Source: Pantanalinema sp. GBBB05 (GTDB lineage Bacteria > Cyanobacteriota > Cyanobacteriia > Leptolyngbyales > Leptolyngbyaceae). From it: a stretch of DNA of 64,000 nt. The stretch lies in contig VRZD01000028.1 of assembly GCA_016743235.1 (NCBI GenBank), positions 22,277 through 86,276 on the forward strand. Direction: 5' to 3'. The notes under the pieces were generated by a model. It was not told the origin of the DNA, did no database searches, and worked only from the letters and a program-made list of their open reading frames with translations. A program made the translations under genes and the position numbers. Of this stretch, positions 8,069 through 17,523 are shown piece by piece (position 1 is the stretch's first letter; the number at the start of each line of letters is the position of its first letter).

Positions 8069-8089
8069 CCATTACTGGCAGATTCTCCT

Positions 8090-8656
8090 ATGAACGTAGA
8101 ACAACCAAATTCGCTACCGTGGTATCGCTGGTTGAATAATAACTATGTGATTCGGCTATTGGAGACAGTACAAGATCTGATTGTCATCTGTCTTTGCATC
8201 GGTCTATTCAGTTTTATGGTGATGCAGTTGCGGGAGATGGTACTATCTTTACTCCCTCCTTTAGACTTTCCCAACGTCACGTCAGATATTTTATTTCTAC
8301 TAATTCTGGTCGAGTTATTTCGCTTGTTGATTATTTACTTACAAGAGCATCGAGTTTCAATTGGAGTAGCAGTCGAAGTCTCGATCGTATCAGTCTTAAG
8401 AGAAACAATTGTGCGGGGAATCCTGGAAACGCCCTGGAGTCAGGTGTTAGTAATGTGTGTATTTCTGCTAGTTCTAGGGGCACTGCTAGTCATTCGAGTC
8501 TGGCTACCTCCCACATTTGATGGGATCAACCCTGAACAGTATGTTTCAGAACGGCATCGATCGCGAATGACGCACCGAACCCCCATCAATCAGTATGCGA
8601 CGCAGGATCACTTTCCAAATCAGCCTGCCGCAGTAGACAAGCATCAGTCACTGTAA
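8090..8656 (+). CDS. PsiE-like membrane protein
   Basis: A 188-residue protein with four predicted hydrophobic helices and the phosphate-starvation-inducible PsiE family pattern (a first helix after LLETVQDLIVICL, then LVELFRLLIIYL, a helix before RETIVRGIL, and a last helix LVMCVFLLVLGALLVIRVW). The C-terminus is a polar, disordered tail. The start at 8090 (MNVEQPNS) is chosen over the upstream in-frame codon at 8045, which falls inside a terminator-like hairpin. No Pho box was seen upstream, so phosphate control is not supported here. Confidence 0.75.
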   Translation: MNVEQPNSLPWYRWLNNNYVIRLLETVQDLIVICLCIGLFSFMVMQLREMVLSLLPPLDFPNVTSDILFLLILVELFRLLIIYLQEHRVSIGVAVEVSIVSVLRETIVRGILETPWSQVLVMCVFLLVLGALLVIRVWLPPTFDGINPEQYVSERHRSRMTHRTPINQYATQDHFPNQPAAVDKHQSL

Positions 8657-8668
8657 ATGTCCAAATGT

Positions 8669-10321
8669 TTATCGCAAGCGTCCAGAACGCAAAATGGATA
8701 TGACTAACCAGAGTCCTAGTAAACTGGCGGCAGCGAACAGGACGTAACTGATCCAGTAAATCTGGGTGGCTTGGGGTCTGGAGGTAATAATGGCTGCCCC
8801 AATAATCAGCGAACCGACCACCACACTATAGGATAGACGGTTGGCAGAAGAATCTACAGTGCGGCGCAACGCATCCAGATCCCGCAAACTAATATTCCAA
8901 CGTAAGGTTTCAGAGGTAACACGATCGAGGAGCATTTCCACCTGACGTGGTGACTGCAACCCGAGACTTTTTAAGTCTAGGACCGTTCGCAACAACGCTT
9001 GTAAAGGAGCCTCACCGACTAATTGCCGCTGAAACAGATCGGTCATTAACGGTTTAATTTGATCGGGCAAACTGAATTCTGGATCGAGCTTACGAGCTAC
9101 CCCTTCCAGATTCGCCAGAGTTTTAGCATACAATCCCATATTGCCGGGAACCCGCAGTTTATTGGCGCGGGCACCCTGCAACACTTCATAAAACAATTGG
9201 CTGAAGTTAATTTGCGACAAGCTGAGACTGTAGTAGCGACGGAGTAAGCGATCGTACTCACTTTCCAACCGAGCCAGATTCACTGGCTCAATTGGTTCTG
9301 CCAATTGCAACGTTAGTTGCGTACAGCGTTGCGAGTCGAGATTGACGATCGCCAGCAGCATCTCAGTCAATATTTGCTGGGTGCGAGGATCTAAGCGTCC
9401 CACCATACCACAATCCAGCAATGCCACCCGCCCATCCTCCAGGTAAAACAAATTACCAGGATGCGGATCGGCATGGAAAAAGCCATCAATATAAATTTGT
9501 TGGAAGAAGACTCGGATTAACAAACTGGCGATCGCTTGCGATTCCGCTGCGGACTCACCGTTGTAGCCCACGCCCCGGAAATCTCCTTGCAGCAAAGGCA
9601 CACCATTGAGCCACTCCATGACTAACAAACGTTCGGTCGTGACTTCCCAATAAATTTCTGGCACCACTAAGCGAGTGGGGTCAAACCACCGACTGGCAGA
9701 CAAATTCCGCCGTAATTGATCCGTGGCTTGGGCTTCGTGAGAAAAGTTTAATTCTCCCCGTAACGCTGTAGCAAACTCATTCGCCAGCATTTTCAAGTCA
9801 TAGTACCGCCCAAAGTTGGTCAGCGATACAATTTCTGCCAGACTGCGGATCAAGGCAATATCTTGTTCGATCGTTGCGGCGATATCGGGACGCTGAATTT
9901 TTAGAGCCGCTTCCCGTCCATCGATTAATGTGGCTCGATGGGTTTGAGCGATCGAGCCAGCGGCAACAGGTTGGGGATTAATGCTCTGAAAGACTTCTTC
10001 TAATGGGCGGCGAATTTCCTGCCGAACCACGGCTTCTACGGCTTCCCAAGAAACTGGCGGCACTTCTGCCTGCAATGCCGTTAATTCAGCAATGTACTCT
10101 GGCGGCAACAAATCAGGACGGGTACTCAGTAATTGCCCCAACTTGACATAGACGGGTCCCAACTCGATTAAGATATTGCGTAAAACGGCAGGAGTAGGCA
10201 GTTGCGGTTCTTCGGCACGGGTGCCAGTCAGGAGCCGCCGCATATAGCCCCAGCCATTGCGGAGGACAACTTCAGCGATTTCGCGTTGGCGGGAACTAGT
10301 TTGGGCGAGGCGGGAGAACAT
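8669..10321 (-). CDS. ABC1/AarF/UbiB atypical kinase family protein
   Basis: A 550-residue protein with the ABC1 hallmarks: KxGQ motif in VYVKLGQLLSTRPDLLPPEY, the Ala-rich loop AAGSIAQTHRA, an ion-pair Lys in AALKIQRP, the catalytic HADPHPGN and DCG in place of DFG. Two C-terminal hydrophobic helices anchor it to membrane. Relatives act as ATPases in quinone (UbiB/COQ8) or prenyl-lipid metabolism; cyanobacteria carry several paralogues with poorly separated roles. It follows the thioredoxin-TPR gene with one base between stop and start, so they form an operon. Its C-terminal segment is duplicated as a decayed fragment at 2471-2620. Confidence 0.92.
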   Translation of the reverse strand: MFSRLAQTSSRQREIAEVVLRNGWGYMRRLLTGTRAEEPQLPTPAVLRNILIELGPVYVKLGQLLSTRPDLLPPEYIAELTALQAEVPPVSWEAVEAVVRQEIRRPLEEVFQSINPQPVAAGSIAQTHRATLIDGREAALKIQRPDIAATIEQDIALIRSLAEIVSLTNFGRYYDLKMLANEFATALRGELNFSHEAQATDQLRRNLSASRWFDPTRLVVPEIYWEVTTERLLVMEWLNGVPLLQGDFRGVGYNGESAAESQAIASLLIRVFFQQIYIDGFFHADPHPGNLFYLEDGRVALLDCGMVGRLDPRTQQILTEMLLAIVNLDSQRCTQLTLQLAEPIEPVNLARLESEYDRLLRRYYSLSLSQINFSQLFYEVLQGARANKLRVPGNMGLYAKTLANLEGVARKLDPEFSLPDQIKPLMTDLFQRQLVGEAPLQALLRTVLDLKSLGLQSPRQVEMLLDRVTSETLRWNISLRDLDALRRTVDSSANRLSYSVVVGSLIIGAAIITSRPQATQIYWISYVLFAAASLLGLWLVISILRSGRLR

Positions 10322-10322
10322 G

Positions 10323-11144
10323 TTAGTAGAGCAACATAGTCAATTTCTTACGGTAGTCTTTTGTGAGTGAATGATCATCACCCAAGCGATCGAAGATCGC
10401 CAAAACTGCCTTTCGTGCTCCATCATTACGGTAGCGGCGATCCTGACTCACAATCTCTAGCAGCAACTCTAAGGCGGGTTGATACTCTTCCTCTAGCACG
10501 AGTTTTGCCGCTTGTTGGAAGTTGCGATCACAAGGATGGTCGCTGACCGATTCATGGGCTAAGCGTTGAAAAAAGAGCAGGGATTGGAGTTGCTTAACGG
10601 CCACTCCGTAGGTTTTGTCATATTCAGAAACGGTTTTTAATAACGCTTCCGCTTGATCAAATTGCTGATCATCCAGGTAAAAGCTGGCGGCTTCTAATTT
10701 GAGTTGGGGTTGTTCAGGATATTGGTTGAGTAAGGTTTGTAACTGCGATCGCGCTGCCTCTAAATTTCCGATCGTGGCTTTACGATAAACAGCTTCTAGC
10801 CCCAGTTCTACCTCAGACTTTAAATTTAATTGGGCTAGCAATTGGCGGAGCTGCGGCTCTGAAACCATGCCCACAAAGCCATCATTGACTTCCCCATCAA
10901 TCACGATTTTGACATCTGGAACGCCTTGCACTCCATAGGTTTGTGCCAACTCCGGTTCTTGATCAATATCAACTTTTGCTAGAACAACATCATATTCCTG
11001 TACAAGCTGTTCCAAAACGGGTTTCAGCATTTGGCAGGGACCACACCACTGGGCAAAGAAGTCCACTAATACAGGTTTAGTGTGGGACTGCTCCAGTACA
11101 GCTGTGGCAAACGTACTTTGGTTAACCGCGATCGAAGAACCCAT
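10323..11144 (-). CDS. Thioredoxin domain-TPR protein (CnoX/YbbN-like)
   Basis: A 273-residue protein with an N-terminal thioredoxin domain (motif WCGPC in VDFFAQWCGPCQMLKP, cis-Pro in GVQGVPDVKI) and C-terminal tetratricopeptide-like helices from about residue 115. This matches YbbN/CnoX, which joins a redox-active or redox-remnant thioredoxin fold to TPRs and works as a chaperone that protects proteins from oxidation. The start at 11144 (MGSSIAVNQ) is preferred to the upstream extension to 11201. It is the first gene of an operon with the ABC1 kinase. Confidence 0.88.
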   Translation of the reverse strand: MGSSIAVNQSTFATAVLEQSHTKPVLVDFFAQWCGPCQMLKPVLEQLVQEYDVVLAKVDIDQEPELAQTYGVQGVPDVKIVIDGEVNDGFVGMVSEPQLRQLLAQLNLKSEVELGLEAVYRKATIGNLEAARSQLQTLLNQYPEQPQLKLEAASFYLDDQQFDQAEALLKTVSEYDKTYGVAVKQLQSLLFFQRLAHESVSDHPCDRNFQQAAKLVLEEEYQPALELLLEIVSQDRRYRNDGARKAVLAIFDRLGDDHSLTKDYRKKLTMLLY

Positions 11145-11370
11145 GAGCTCAGCACTATCAGAACTAAAGCGAATGAACGAAAGGTGACTGACCTGTATCA
11201 ATACAGGTCACTCTGCATTCAGCCTTTGTATCATACCTGGCTGAGCAACCGCAGTATCGTAGAGCCTGTTCAGCTAGCAAACTGAGCTAAATGCCGATCA
11301 AACTCGTCCTGCCCAAGTCGATCAAAGTGGCTTGGCATCACCAAACCACTTTCATTTCAACTCACACACT

Positions 11371-11985
11371 TTACTTCTTTGATTTCTTTGCCGTGGTTTT
11401 TGCTGTTGCTGTCTTCGCGACAGTTTTGGCAGCGGTCTTAGCGGTAGCTGGCTTACCATTACTATTGGCAGCAGACATGTCCCCAGCTTGTAAGTGGGCT
11501 TCTAGGAACCACAAGCGCATATCAACCGTGCGGGAAATCTCCGTATAGAGATCGGCAGTATCGGCATCCCCTAGTTCATCGGTTTGAGCAATGCCATCAC
11601 GCAACAGCTTGGCATAGATGGCAAAGCGATCGGCAAGCGCCGCAATATGGTCTTTGCCATCTAAAATCTCTACAGGATACTCTGGCAGAATAGAAGCGGC
11701 TACTGCCATCCGAATGGTGCCCATGGCGACACCGCCTAAGGCGGTCACCCGTTCCGCTAACAGGTCAATGAATTCTTCCAATTCACCAGCGATTTCATCA
11801 AATAGTTCATGGAGCTGGTAAAAGTCCATGCCTTTAACATTCCAATGAGCCTGTTTAGTTTGGGATTTTAGATCAGTAGTGACGGCAACCGCTTGATTCA
11901 GCGAGTCAATGACTTGAACGCGAATGTCGGCAGACAGATCGATGCGGGTAGGATGCAGAATGGTTGAACGGTTAGTGCTGCTCAT
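11371..11985 (-). CDS. dps: Dps family ferritin-like protein with Lys/Ala-rich tail
   Basis: A 204-residue protein. Residues about 20-165 are a Dps four-helix bundle with the ferroxidase motif (KQAHWNVKGMDFYQLHELFD and GELEEFIDLLAERVTALGG). Dps shells of twelve subunits oxidise and store iron and shield DNA during oxidative stress and starvation. The last 30 or so residues are a repetitive KTAAK/KTAT tail ending AKKSKK, resembling histone H1 or HU tails, and suited to DNA binding (inference). The ATG at 11985 has a GGAG site six bases upstream; the ATG at 12000 has none. Confidence 0.92.
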   Translation of the reverse strand: MSSTNRSTILHPTRIDLSADIRVQVIDSLNQAVAVTTDLKSQTKQAHWNVKGMDFYQLHELFDEIAGELEEFIDLLAERVTALGGVAMGTIRMAVAASILPEYPVEILDGKDHIAALADRFAIYAKLLRDGIAQTDELGDADTADLYTEISRTVDMRLWFLEAHLQAGDMSAANSNGKPATAKTAAKTVAKTATAKTTAKKSKK

Positions 11986-12109
11986 GCTCCAAATTCTCAT
12001 GGTGACTATATGTCAACCAGTGTAAAAAGAAATTTCAGAAAAACTGTTGCCAACCGGAGAATTTTTTCATAATTCGTCCTCCAGATAGATTTTTCTGCAA
12101 GTCACTGAA

Positions 12110-12412
12110 TTATTGCGATCGTGGAGCTTGGCGTTTTTCGAGCACGGCTTGGCGAAAGCCTAACACAACTAAAATATTCGACAGCGTTAAAAAGACTTCT
12201 GCTCCCCCATGCAGCCAATCCACATTTGCCAAATCTTGGCTATAGACAACCTTGGCATAAATTCCGGCAGGAATAGTGACTGCAACAAAGACAAGGGTCA
12301 TATAAAAGCCAATTAAGGCAAGTCGAGGCACTTGACCCGATCGAGTCATAAACCAGAGAAAGCCCAAATAGGGAAAAAGCGAAACTGCAAATAATGTTTC
12401 TTTCGATGGCAT
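12110..12412 (-). CDS. DUF3593 membrane protein
   Basis: A 100-residue protein with three hydrophobic segments (ETLFAVSLFPYLGFLWFM; LALIGFYMTLVFVAVTIPAG; EVFLTLSNILVVLGF) and the conserved DWLHGGAE stretch. DUF3593 is found in cyanobacteria and as nuclear genes for plastid proteins in plants; its function is not known. The start at 12412 (MPSKETLF) follows the DUF2499 stop by 17 bases. The two genes are commonly adjacent and likely form one unit. Confidence 0.82.
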   Translation of the reverse strand: MPSKETLFAVSLFPYLGFLWFMTRSGQVPRLALIGFYMTLVFVAVTIPAGIYAKVVYSQDLANVDWLHGGAEVFLTLSNILVVLGFRQAVLEKRQAPRSQ

Positions 12413-12429
12413 AAAATCTATTTCCTCAG

Positions 12430-12726
12430 CTATTCCATCGCCTGTCGCCAGATCCACCAACCCGCTAGACATAGGGTGACATTACCCACCAATGTCATCG
12501 TCGCCTGTGTAGTCACTAACCAGCGTAACGAATCAGCGTTATCAAAAAAGTGCCAGGTACAAGCACACATGGCACTGACTAAAGCTGGCAACATCGCCAA
12601 GGCTAACCCCCACCAGGCACGGCTTTTGGTCAGTTCCCCATAAATCCAGATCAACCAGATGGCAACCACCCACTCAATGACACTAGACACATGAATGATC
12701 CAGGTGGGAATCGACAATGCATTCAT
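12430..12726 (-). CDS. DUF2499 (Ycf49-like) membrane protein
   Basis: A 98-residue protein with three membrane helices and the family features MNALSIPTWIIHVSSVIEW and MLPALVSAMCACTWHFFDN. It corresponds to Ycf49 of red algal plastids and DUF2499 of cyanobacteria and plants, function unknown. The start at 12726 matches relatives; the open frame reaches 12882 but that part overlaps the divergent csaB gene and lacks similarity. It forms a pair with DUF3593 downstream. Confidence 0.82.
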   Translation of the reverse strand: MNALSIPTWIIHVSSVIEWVVAIWLIWIYGELTKSRAWWGLALAMLPALVSAMCACTWHFFDNADSLRWLVTTQATMTLVGNVTLCLAGWWIWRQAME

Positions 12727-12794
12727 ATAAGGATTGACTACTGAAAGCGAAAAGCTATCCGCTATTGTAAGGGGTACTGGATTCACGACATGGC

Positions 12795-13862
12795 ATGAAT
12801 AGGAAAGATATGGGGCAACAGCGGGCAGTTTTATGTGGTTACTACGGTCAGGGTAATGGTGGGGATGAAGCCCTACTGGCATCGTTGTTGCAAATGTTAC
12901 CAGCTCAAGTGGAGCCGCTCGTATTATCCGGGAGTCCAGTACAAACCCACAATCGCTACAACGTAGCCGCGATCGATCGCAACAATCCTCGCTTACTTAT
13001 CCAAGCGCTCCGGCGATCGCACCTCTTCATTTGGGGCGGTGGTAGTTTGATTCAGGATGCCACTAGTGCCATGAGTCCGCTGTACTATACCGGGCTAATG
13101 CAATTAGCGCAGCGCTTGGGCTTAACCACGATCGCCTGGGCGCAGGGGATTGGTCCCTTAAAACGCTCGACCACTCGGTGGCTAGCCCGTAACACCTTTG
13201 CTAATTGTGCAGCGATCAGTGTGCGGGATGCGGGTTCGGCAGCTTTATTGTCCGACTGGCAAATTCCCTTTACCTTAGCTCCCGATCCGGTTTGGGCACT
13301 GGACTCTTTACCCGTAGAAGGGTTATGGGAGTTGCCTGCACCTAGAGTGGCAGTGAATCTGCGAACGCATCCATTACTGACACCAGCGCGACTAGAAAAC
13401 CTAACCCAAGCCCTGATTGCCTTTCAGAAAGCCACTCAGGTTTGTATCTTGTTAGTTCCGTTTCAAGCCAGTCAAGATCTGGCGATCGCTCAAGCCATTC
13501 AACCACGATTACCTGGTGCTAGCCGGGTGTTTAGCTTAGACAACCCTCAGCAACTTAAAGGTTTGTTTCGGGGAGTTGAGATGACGATCGCGATGCGGTT
13601 TCATGGATTAATCATGGCAGCGGCGCAGGAATGTCGCTGTTTTGCCTTGAGTTACGATCCCAAAGTCACTCACCTAATGGAACAACTAGCGATCCCAGGT
13701 TGGGAGCTACCGCAGATTCCAGATGATCCCAATCAAATTTGTCAGGTTTGGCTAGAGCATTATGCGAACGGCGTAGGATTATCAGATGCCCAAATTCAAT
13801 TTCAGATCGATCGGGCACTGATTCATCAGGAAGTGCTGCAAAAAGCGATTTTAGGCGGATAG
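12795..13862 (+). CDS. csaB: Polysaccharide pyruvyl transferase CsaB
   Basis: A 355-residue protein of the pyruvyl transferase family: N-terminal GYYGQGNGGDEALLASLL, the central FIWGGGSLIQDATS, WAQGIGPL and MRFHGLIMA. CsaB adds pyruvate ketals, from phosphoenolpyruvate, to a wall-linked polysaccharide; SLH domains then bind this modified polymer. In cyanobacteria the SLH partner is the outer-membrane porin, two of which are encoded at 38.5-42.5 kb. It is divergent from the DUF2499 gene, 68 bases apart. An internal ATG at 12810 (MGQQRAV) is an alternative start. Confidence 0.9.
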   Translation: MNRKDMGQQRAVLCGYYGQGNGGDEALLASLLQMLPAQVEPLVLSGSPVQTHNRYNVAAIDRNNPRLLIQALRRSHLFIWGGGSLIQDATSAMSPLYYTGLMQLAQRLGLTTIAWAQGIGPLKRSTTRWLARNTFANCAAISVRDAGSAALLSDWQIPFTLAPDPVWALDSLPVEGLWELPAPRVAVNLRTHPLLTPARLENLTQALIAFQKATQVCILLVPFQASQDLAIAQAIQPRLPGASRVFSLDNPQQLKGLFRGVEMTIAMRFHGLIMAAAQECRCFALSYDPKVTHLMEQLAIPGWELPQIPDDPNQICQVWLEHYANGVGLSDAQIQFQIDRALIHQEVLQKAILGG

Positions 13863-14089
13863 GCGTAATAGTTTTGTATCTTTAACCTAACAAATTGTTT
13901 GCAATTGAGTTTTTATGGTAGTAAGTTGTTGTTTTCAACACCGAGATGTACTGGCAGGTTAGTTCTAGCAGAATTTCACAAATTATTATTTAACCTTCAA
14001 TTCACCTTGCAGTTTTCAAAACTCGGTATATCATAAGCATCGCCGTAATCGATCTGCCCCACGGATCTCTCACCTTCAGGATTAGAACC

Positions 14090-15826
14090 ATGAGTGAAGC
14101 TGCCAACTCCCACTTTGACCCGGATCTGTCTGAATCTAGTGTATCGGTATCATCCACGGAGGCGGTGTCTCATCCCCCTGAACCCGTTACCGTTACATCC
14201 GGTGAGGATGATTGGCAAACGGTAGACCTGCCTGGAGCGGTCAGTGTCGATGCCATCCTGGCGGGAGCAGTGAATTTAGCAGAGATAGCGGCATTAGAGC
14301 CTGCTACGGCAGCCATTCCTTCAACTCATGCGATCGCTCAGCTCGACCAAGAAAATGCCATCTTACGGGAACAAATTCAGCAGTTAGAGCAGGATCTGAC
14401 TCAGGCTCAGATCGAATTGCAGCTAGAAATTGCCCGTTCTCTCTACTCCCAACCTACTGACCCGATCGCCGCCGCTGCCCCTGGCCACCCCGCTACAGAA
14501 TCGCTAGATGCAGCCGCCCCCCAACTCGAACAGTTGGCACAAGAATTGGAACTGGCTCAACAAGCCGCCCAACGGCAACAGATTTTGGTCGAAACGCTTA
14601 CCAATCAGCTCCACAGCAGCCAGGAACGGATTGCCCAGTTAGAGCGGGAATGCGCTTTGACCCAGCAACGCTATAACGAGCAAATGCAACAACTGCTGCA
14701 ATCTGAAAATACCTGCCGGGATTTACGGATGCGGCTAATGCGGCAGCAGCAACATACGTTGCAATTTAAAGCCGCGTTAGAAAAGTGCCTAGATATGCCA
14801 GCTGCGTTGCAACAGCATTCCTTTATGCAACACTTTGAGGTGGATGAACCGGCGATCGCTAACCCAGAGGCAGCGGCAAATCAGTTGGGACATGCTCCCT
14901 TTGTGCCCAAAGCCCATCCGGTTAAACCTTGGTCTACGGAAGCTGACTCCGCCGAAGGCTTCTATACTACCGCTGGCTTTGATTTATCAGGATTACCCAA
15001 TTTGTTGTCAAGACTGCGCCACTCTGAGGATCTAGAGATCGATCGGGAGCAGGACAGCTCTCCTTTAGATCTAGCTGGCAACCCTATTAACCATCCCACC
15101 GCTGGATTCGGCACAGAACCTCTGCCTGCCGACGAGCCCCAACAAATTGGGGAGCTGCTGGATCTGATGTTCCCAGATGCCTCCGAAGCTCCAGTGGAAG
15201 CGATCGTCGCCACCACTCCAACAGCAGAACCCATCTTTGATCTCAGTCCATTTATGGCAGCTGGCGAAGTGACCGCCCCAATGATTGAGCCAATGCCAGA
15301 ATCAGAAATGTACCCCGCTGCGGCAATGTCTCCATCGTCAGGAGCAAGCATGTGGGATGACTTGGCACAACTAATTGATTCCACTGATCCAGCGGCAACA
15401 ACTGAATTAGACGCTGAGTCAGAGGCAACACCCACGCCTACTTCGGTGACTGGATTACTGGCAGTGGATAACCTGAATCATCCAGTAGACGAAAGTACTG
15501 GATCGGAACCGCCCTCCACGCCAATGGCGTCTTCACCCCGACCGATTCTGCTAGCTTTCCCCTCAGCTCACATGGCAACGGCTGTCAAAGCATCAGCCGA
15601 ACTGTCGTCTGAACCGGACAGCATTGCTGCCCATGACTCTTCAACCTGGGCGTATCAATTGGATCAGTCTACTCCGCTCGACTCGACCGCTCCAGCTCCA
15701 GCTAATTTTGAGACCGCTAGCGCCATCCCAGCCAATTGGCCTTCTCCAGTGTTGTATCCTTTACGTCCTACCAAGCGACTGCCATCCTTAGCGGCGGTTG
15801 AGCTACCGACCTTCCGTCGGGGATAG
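14090..15826 (+). CDS. Large Ala/Pro-rich coiled-coil protein, unknown function
   Basis: A 578-residue protein I do not recognise. Residues 1-80 are acidic and disordered; about 85-240 form a Gln/Leu-rich coiled coil (for example QLEQDLTQAQIELQLEIARS and following) interrupted near 120-150 by an Ala/Pro stretch; 250-560 is low-complexity Ala/Pro/Ser/Glu sequence; the end is a short basic motif, TKRLPSLAAVELPTFRRG. There is no signal peptide or membrane helix. Such a scaffold-like layout with a conserved-looking basic tail suggests a structural or assembly protein (inference). It follows csaB in the same direction after a 227-base gap with no other gene. Confidence 0.7.
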   Translation: MSEAANSHFDPDLSESSVSVSSTEAVSHPPEPVTVTSGEDDWQTVDLPGAVSVDAILAGAVNLAEIAALEPATAAIPSTHAIAQLDQENAILREQIQQLEQDLTQAQIELQLEIARSLYSQPTDPIAAAAPGHPATESLDAAAPQLEQLAQELELAQQAAQRQQILVETLTNQLHSSQERIAQLERECALTQQRYNEQMQQLLQSENTCRDLRMRLMRQQQHTLQFKAALEKCLDMPAALQQHSFMQHFEVDEPAIANPEAAANQLGHAPFVPKAHPVKPWSTEADSAEGFYTTAGFDLSGLPNLLSRLRHSEDLEIDREQDSSPLDLAGNPINHPTAGFGTEPLPADEPQQIGELLDLMFPDASEAPVEAIVATTPTAEPIFDLSPFMAAGEVTAPMIEPMPESEMYPAAAMSPSSGASMWDDLAQLIDSTDPAATTELDAESEATPTPTSVTGLLAVDNLNHPVDESTGSEPPSTPMASSPRPILLAFPSAHMATAVKASAELSSEPDSIAAHDSSTWAYQLDQSTPLDSTAPAPANFETASAIPANWPSPVLYPLRPTKRLPSLAAVELPTFRRG

Positions 15827-15844
15827 TTCACCTTAGGTTTTGGC

Positions 15845-15893
15845 AAGCAGGGCTTATATGTCCGGGTCGTTTCAGCTAACGCCCTGCTTTTGC
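15845..15893. terminator. Hairpin between convergent genes
   Basis: Nine-base inverted repeat AAGCAGGGC (15845-15853) / GCCCTGCTT (15881-15889) with a 27-base loop, a short T run on the plus side. It lies between the ends of the coiled-coil protein gene and larC and could terminate both. Confidence 0.5.
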
Positions 15894-15913
15894 GTCGAAG
15901 AGTAGGATTGTGG

Positions 15914-17368
15914 CTACTGAGTAACTTGCTGGCAATGCCAGGTTTGCAGAGCCATCCGGTGAACTTCGCGCCAGGGCAACTTCTGTTGGCGAGCAATTTG
16001 GGCACAGTCCTCATATTCAGGTTGAACATTTAGCACTTGATCGCGGTGTTTTTCGGTCCACGCCACCTTCACCCGCACACTCCCGTAAGGCGTTTGCACA
16101 GATTGCAGTTCCCGTGACAAAATCCGCCGTTCTTGCTGCGATCGCCGAATACCTAGCGTACTTGTCTCCTGAAACACGATCGCCTCACAGGTTGCCACTG
16201 CCTCGGGTTGGCAAATTACCGTCAGTAATATCCCCGGACGCGACTTCTTCATCCCGATCGCCTGCGTAAACACATCCAATGCACCAGCCGCCAGCAACGC
16301 TTCCAGCACATACCCGATCGCCTGTGGATTCAGATCATCAATCTGCGTTTCCAATACGGCGATCGGTTCCAGTTCTCCTGCCACTTCCCCGCCTTCCCTA
16401 CGTCTTACCTCCCTGACCGACTCCACCTTCCCGAGCTGCCTCACCTTCTCGATCTCCCCATCGTCCCCAATCCATAGCCGCAGGATATTAGGAATGTTCA
16501 ACTCCCGCGAACCTGCTCCTAGCCCAACTTGATGCAATATCATCCGAGGTGGATTGCCAAATTGAGTCGCCAGTGTGGTCACGATCGCGGCTCCCGTGGG
16601 AGTAACTAATTCCCGTTCAATCCCATTGCTGTAAATCGGGACTTGCCGCAGTTCCCAGAGCTTCAAGACAGCCGGAGCAGGAACCGGGAGCCGCCCATGG
16701 GCAGCCCGAATTGTGCCACCTCCAGTCGGTAATGCCGAACAGTAAAGCTGGTCGATCTGCAAATAGTCCAAGCCCAAACAGGTGCCAACGATATCGACGA
16801 TCGCATCTGTCGCTCCAACTTCGTGAAAATGAACCTGCTCTGGTGACATACCATGTACAGCCGCCTCAGCAACAGCCAATTGACGAAATATGGCTAAACT
16901 CCAAGCTTCAGCTTGCTGGGGTAACTTGGCTGCCAAAATCATCTGTTCAATCTCTAATAAGTGTCGAATTGGAGCATGAGCTTGACTAAGTGAGGCTGGT
17001 TGCGGGGCATGATCATGCTCGTGATGGTGAGGATGACTCTGTCGATCGGTAGCAGGCTCGGCAGGGTGATGCTCCTGCGGATGAGAATGGGAGTGGCTGC
17101 CAGAGTTAGCCTGAGCCGCCAGCATTCGGGTGTTAGCACTATGCCCCATCCCAGACCCAGAATTGACACGTAAGTCCACATGAACTTTGGTGGCTCGGAG
17201 TCCATTCCGATGTACGGATTCTGCCCATAATTCATATTCATGGGAGATTCCCAGGCGGCTGAGTTGGTCACGTAGGTAGTCTAACGGCACACCTAAATCG
17301 ACGATCGCGCCCAGGCACATATCCCCCGCAATTCCGGTCGGGCATTCCAGATACGCTACTTTGGTCAT
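15914..17368 (-). CDS. larC: LarC-type nickel insertion protein (DUF111)
   Basis: A 484-residue protein. The start AYLECPTGIAGDMCLGAIVDLG and motifs VHFHEVGATDAIVDIVGTCL, ELVTPTGAAIV and LETQIDDLNPQAIGYVLE identify LarC, the CTP-dependent enzyme that inserts nickel into the pincer cofactor of lactate racemase-type enzymes. Residues 91-120 form a His-rich loop (15 His), fitting nickel binding. No larA, larB or larE is present in this window, so the client enzyme must lie elsewhere or LarC serves another enzyme. The ATG at 17368 is directly followed by the family N-terminus. Confidence 0.9.
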   Translation of the reverse strand: MTKVAYLECPTGIAGDMCLGAIVDLGVPLDYLRDQLSRLGISHEYELWAESVHRNGLRATKVHVDLRVNSGSGMGHSANTRMLAAQANSGSHSHSHPQEHHPAEPATDRQSHPHHHEHDHAPQPASLSQAHAPIRHLLEIEQMILAAKLPQQAEAWSLAIFRQLAVAEAAVHGMSPEQVHFHEVGATDAIVDIVGTCLGLDYLQIDQLYCSALPTGGGTIRAAHGRLPVPAPAVLKLWELRQVPIYSNGIERELVTPTGAAIVTTLATQFGNPPRMILHQVGLGAGSRELNIPNILRLWIGDDGEIEKVRQLGKVESVREVRRREGGEVAGELEPIAVLETQIDDLNPQAIGYVLEALLAAGALDVFTQAIGMKKSRPGILLTVICQPEAVATCEAIVFQETSTLGIRRSQQERRILSRELQSVQTPYGSVRVKVAWTEKHRDQVLNVQPEYEDCAQIARQQKLPWREVHRMALQTWHCQQVTQ

Positions 17369-17523
17369 GGCTGCAATTGGATGAATGGGGTAGATAACAG
17401 GACAGGATCAGCGAGAAAGAGTATCGACGATCGACCATCCGTGGGTATTATCAAGTGGTTTAGCAGTAATCACTCTAACCTGCTAGCTTTTTGCTCCCGT
17501 AGTCCCTATTTCACAACGGCATC

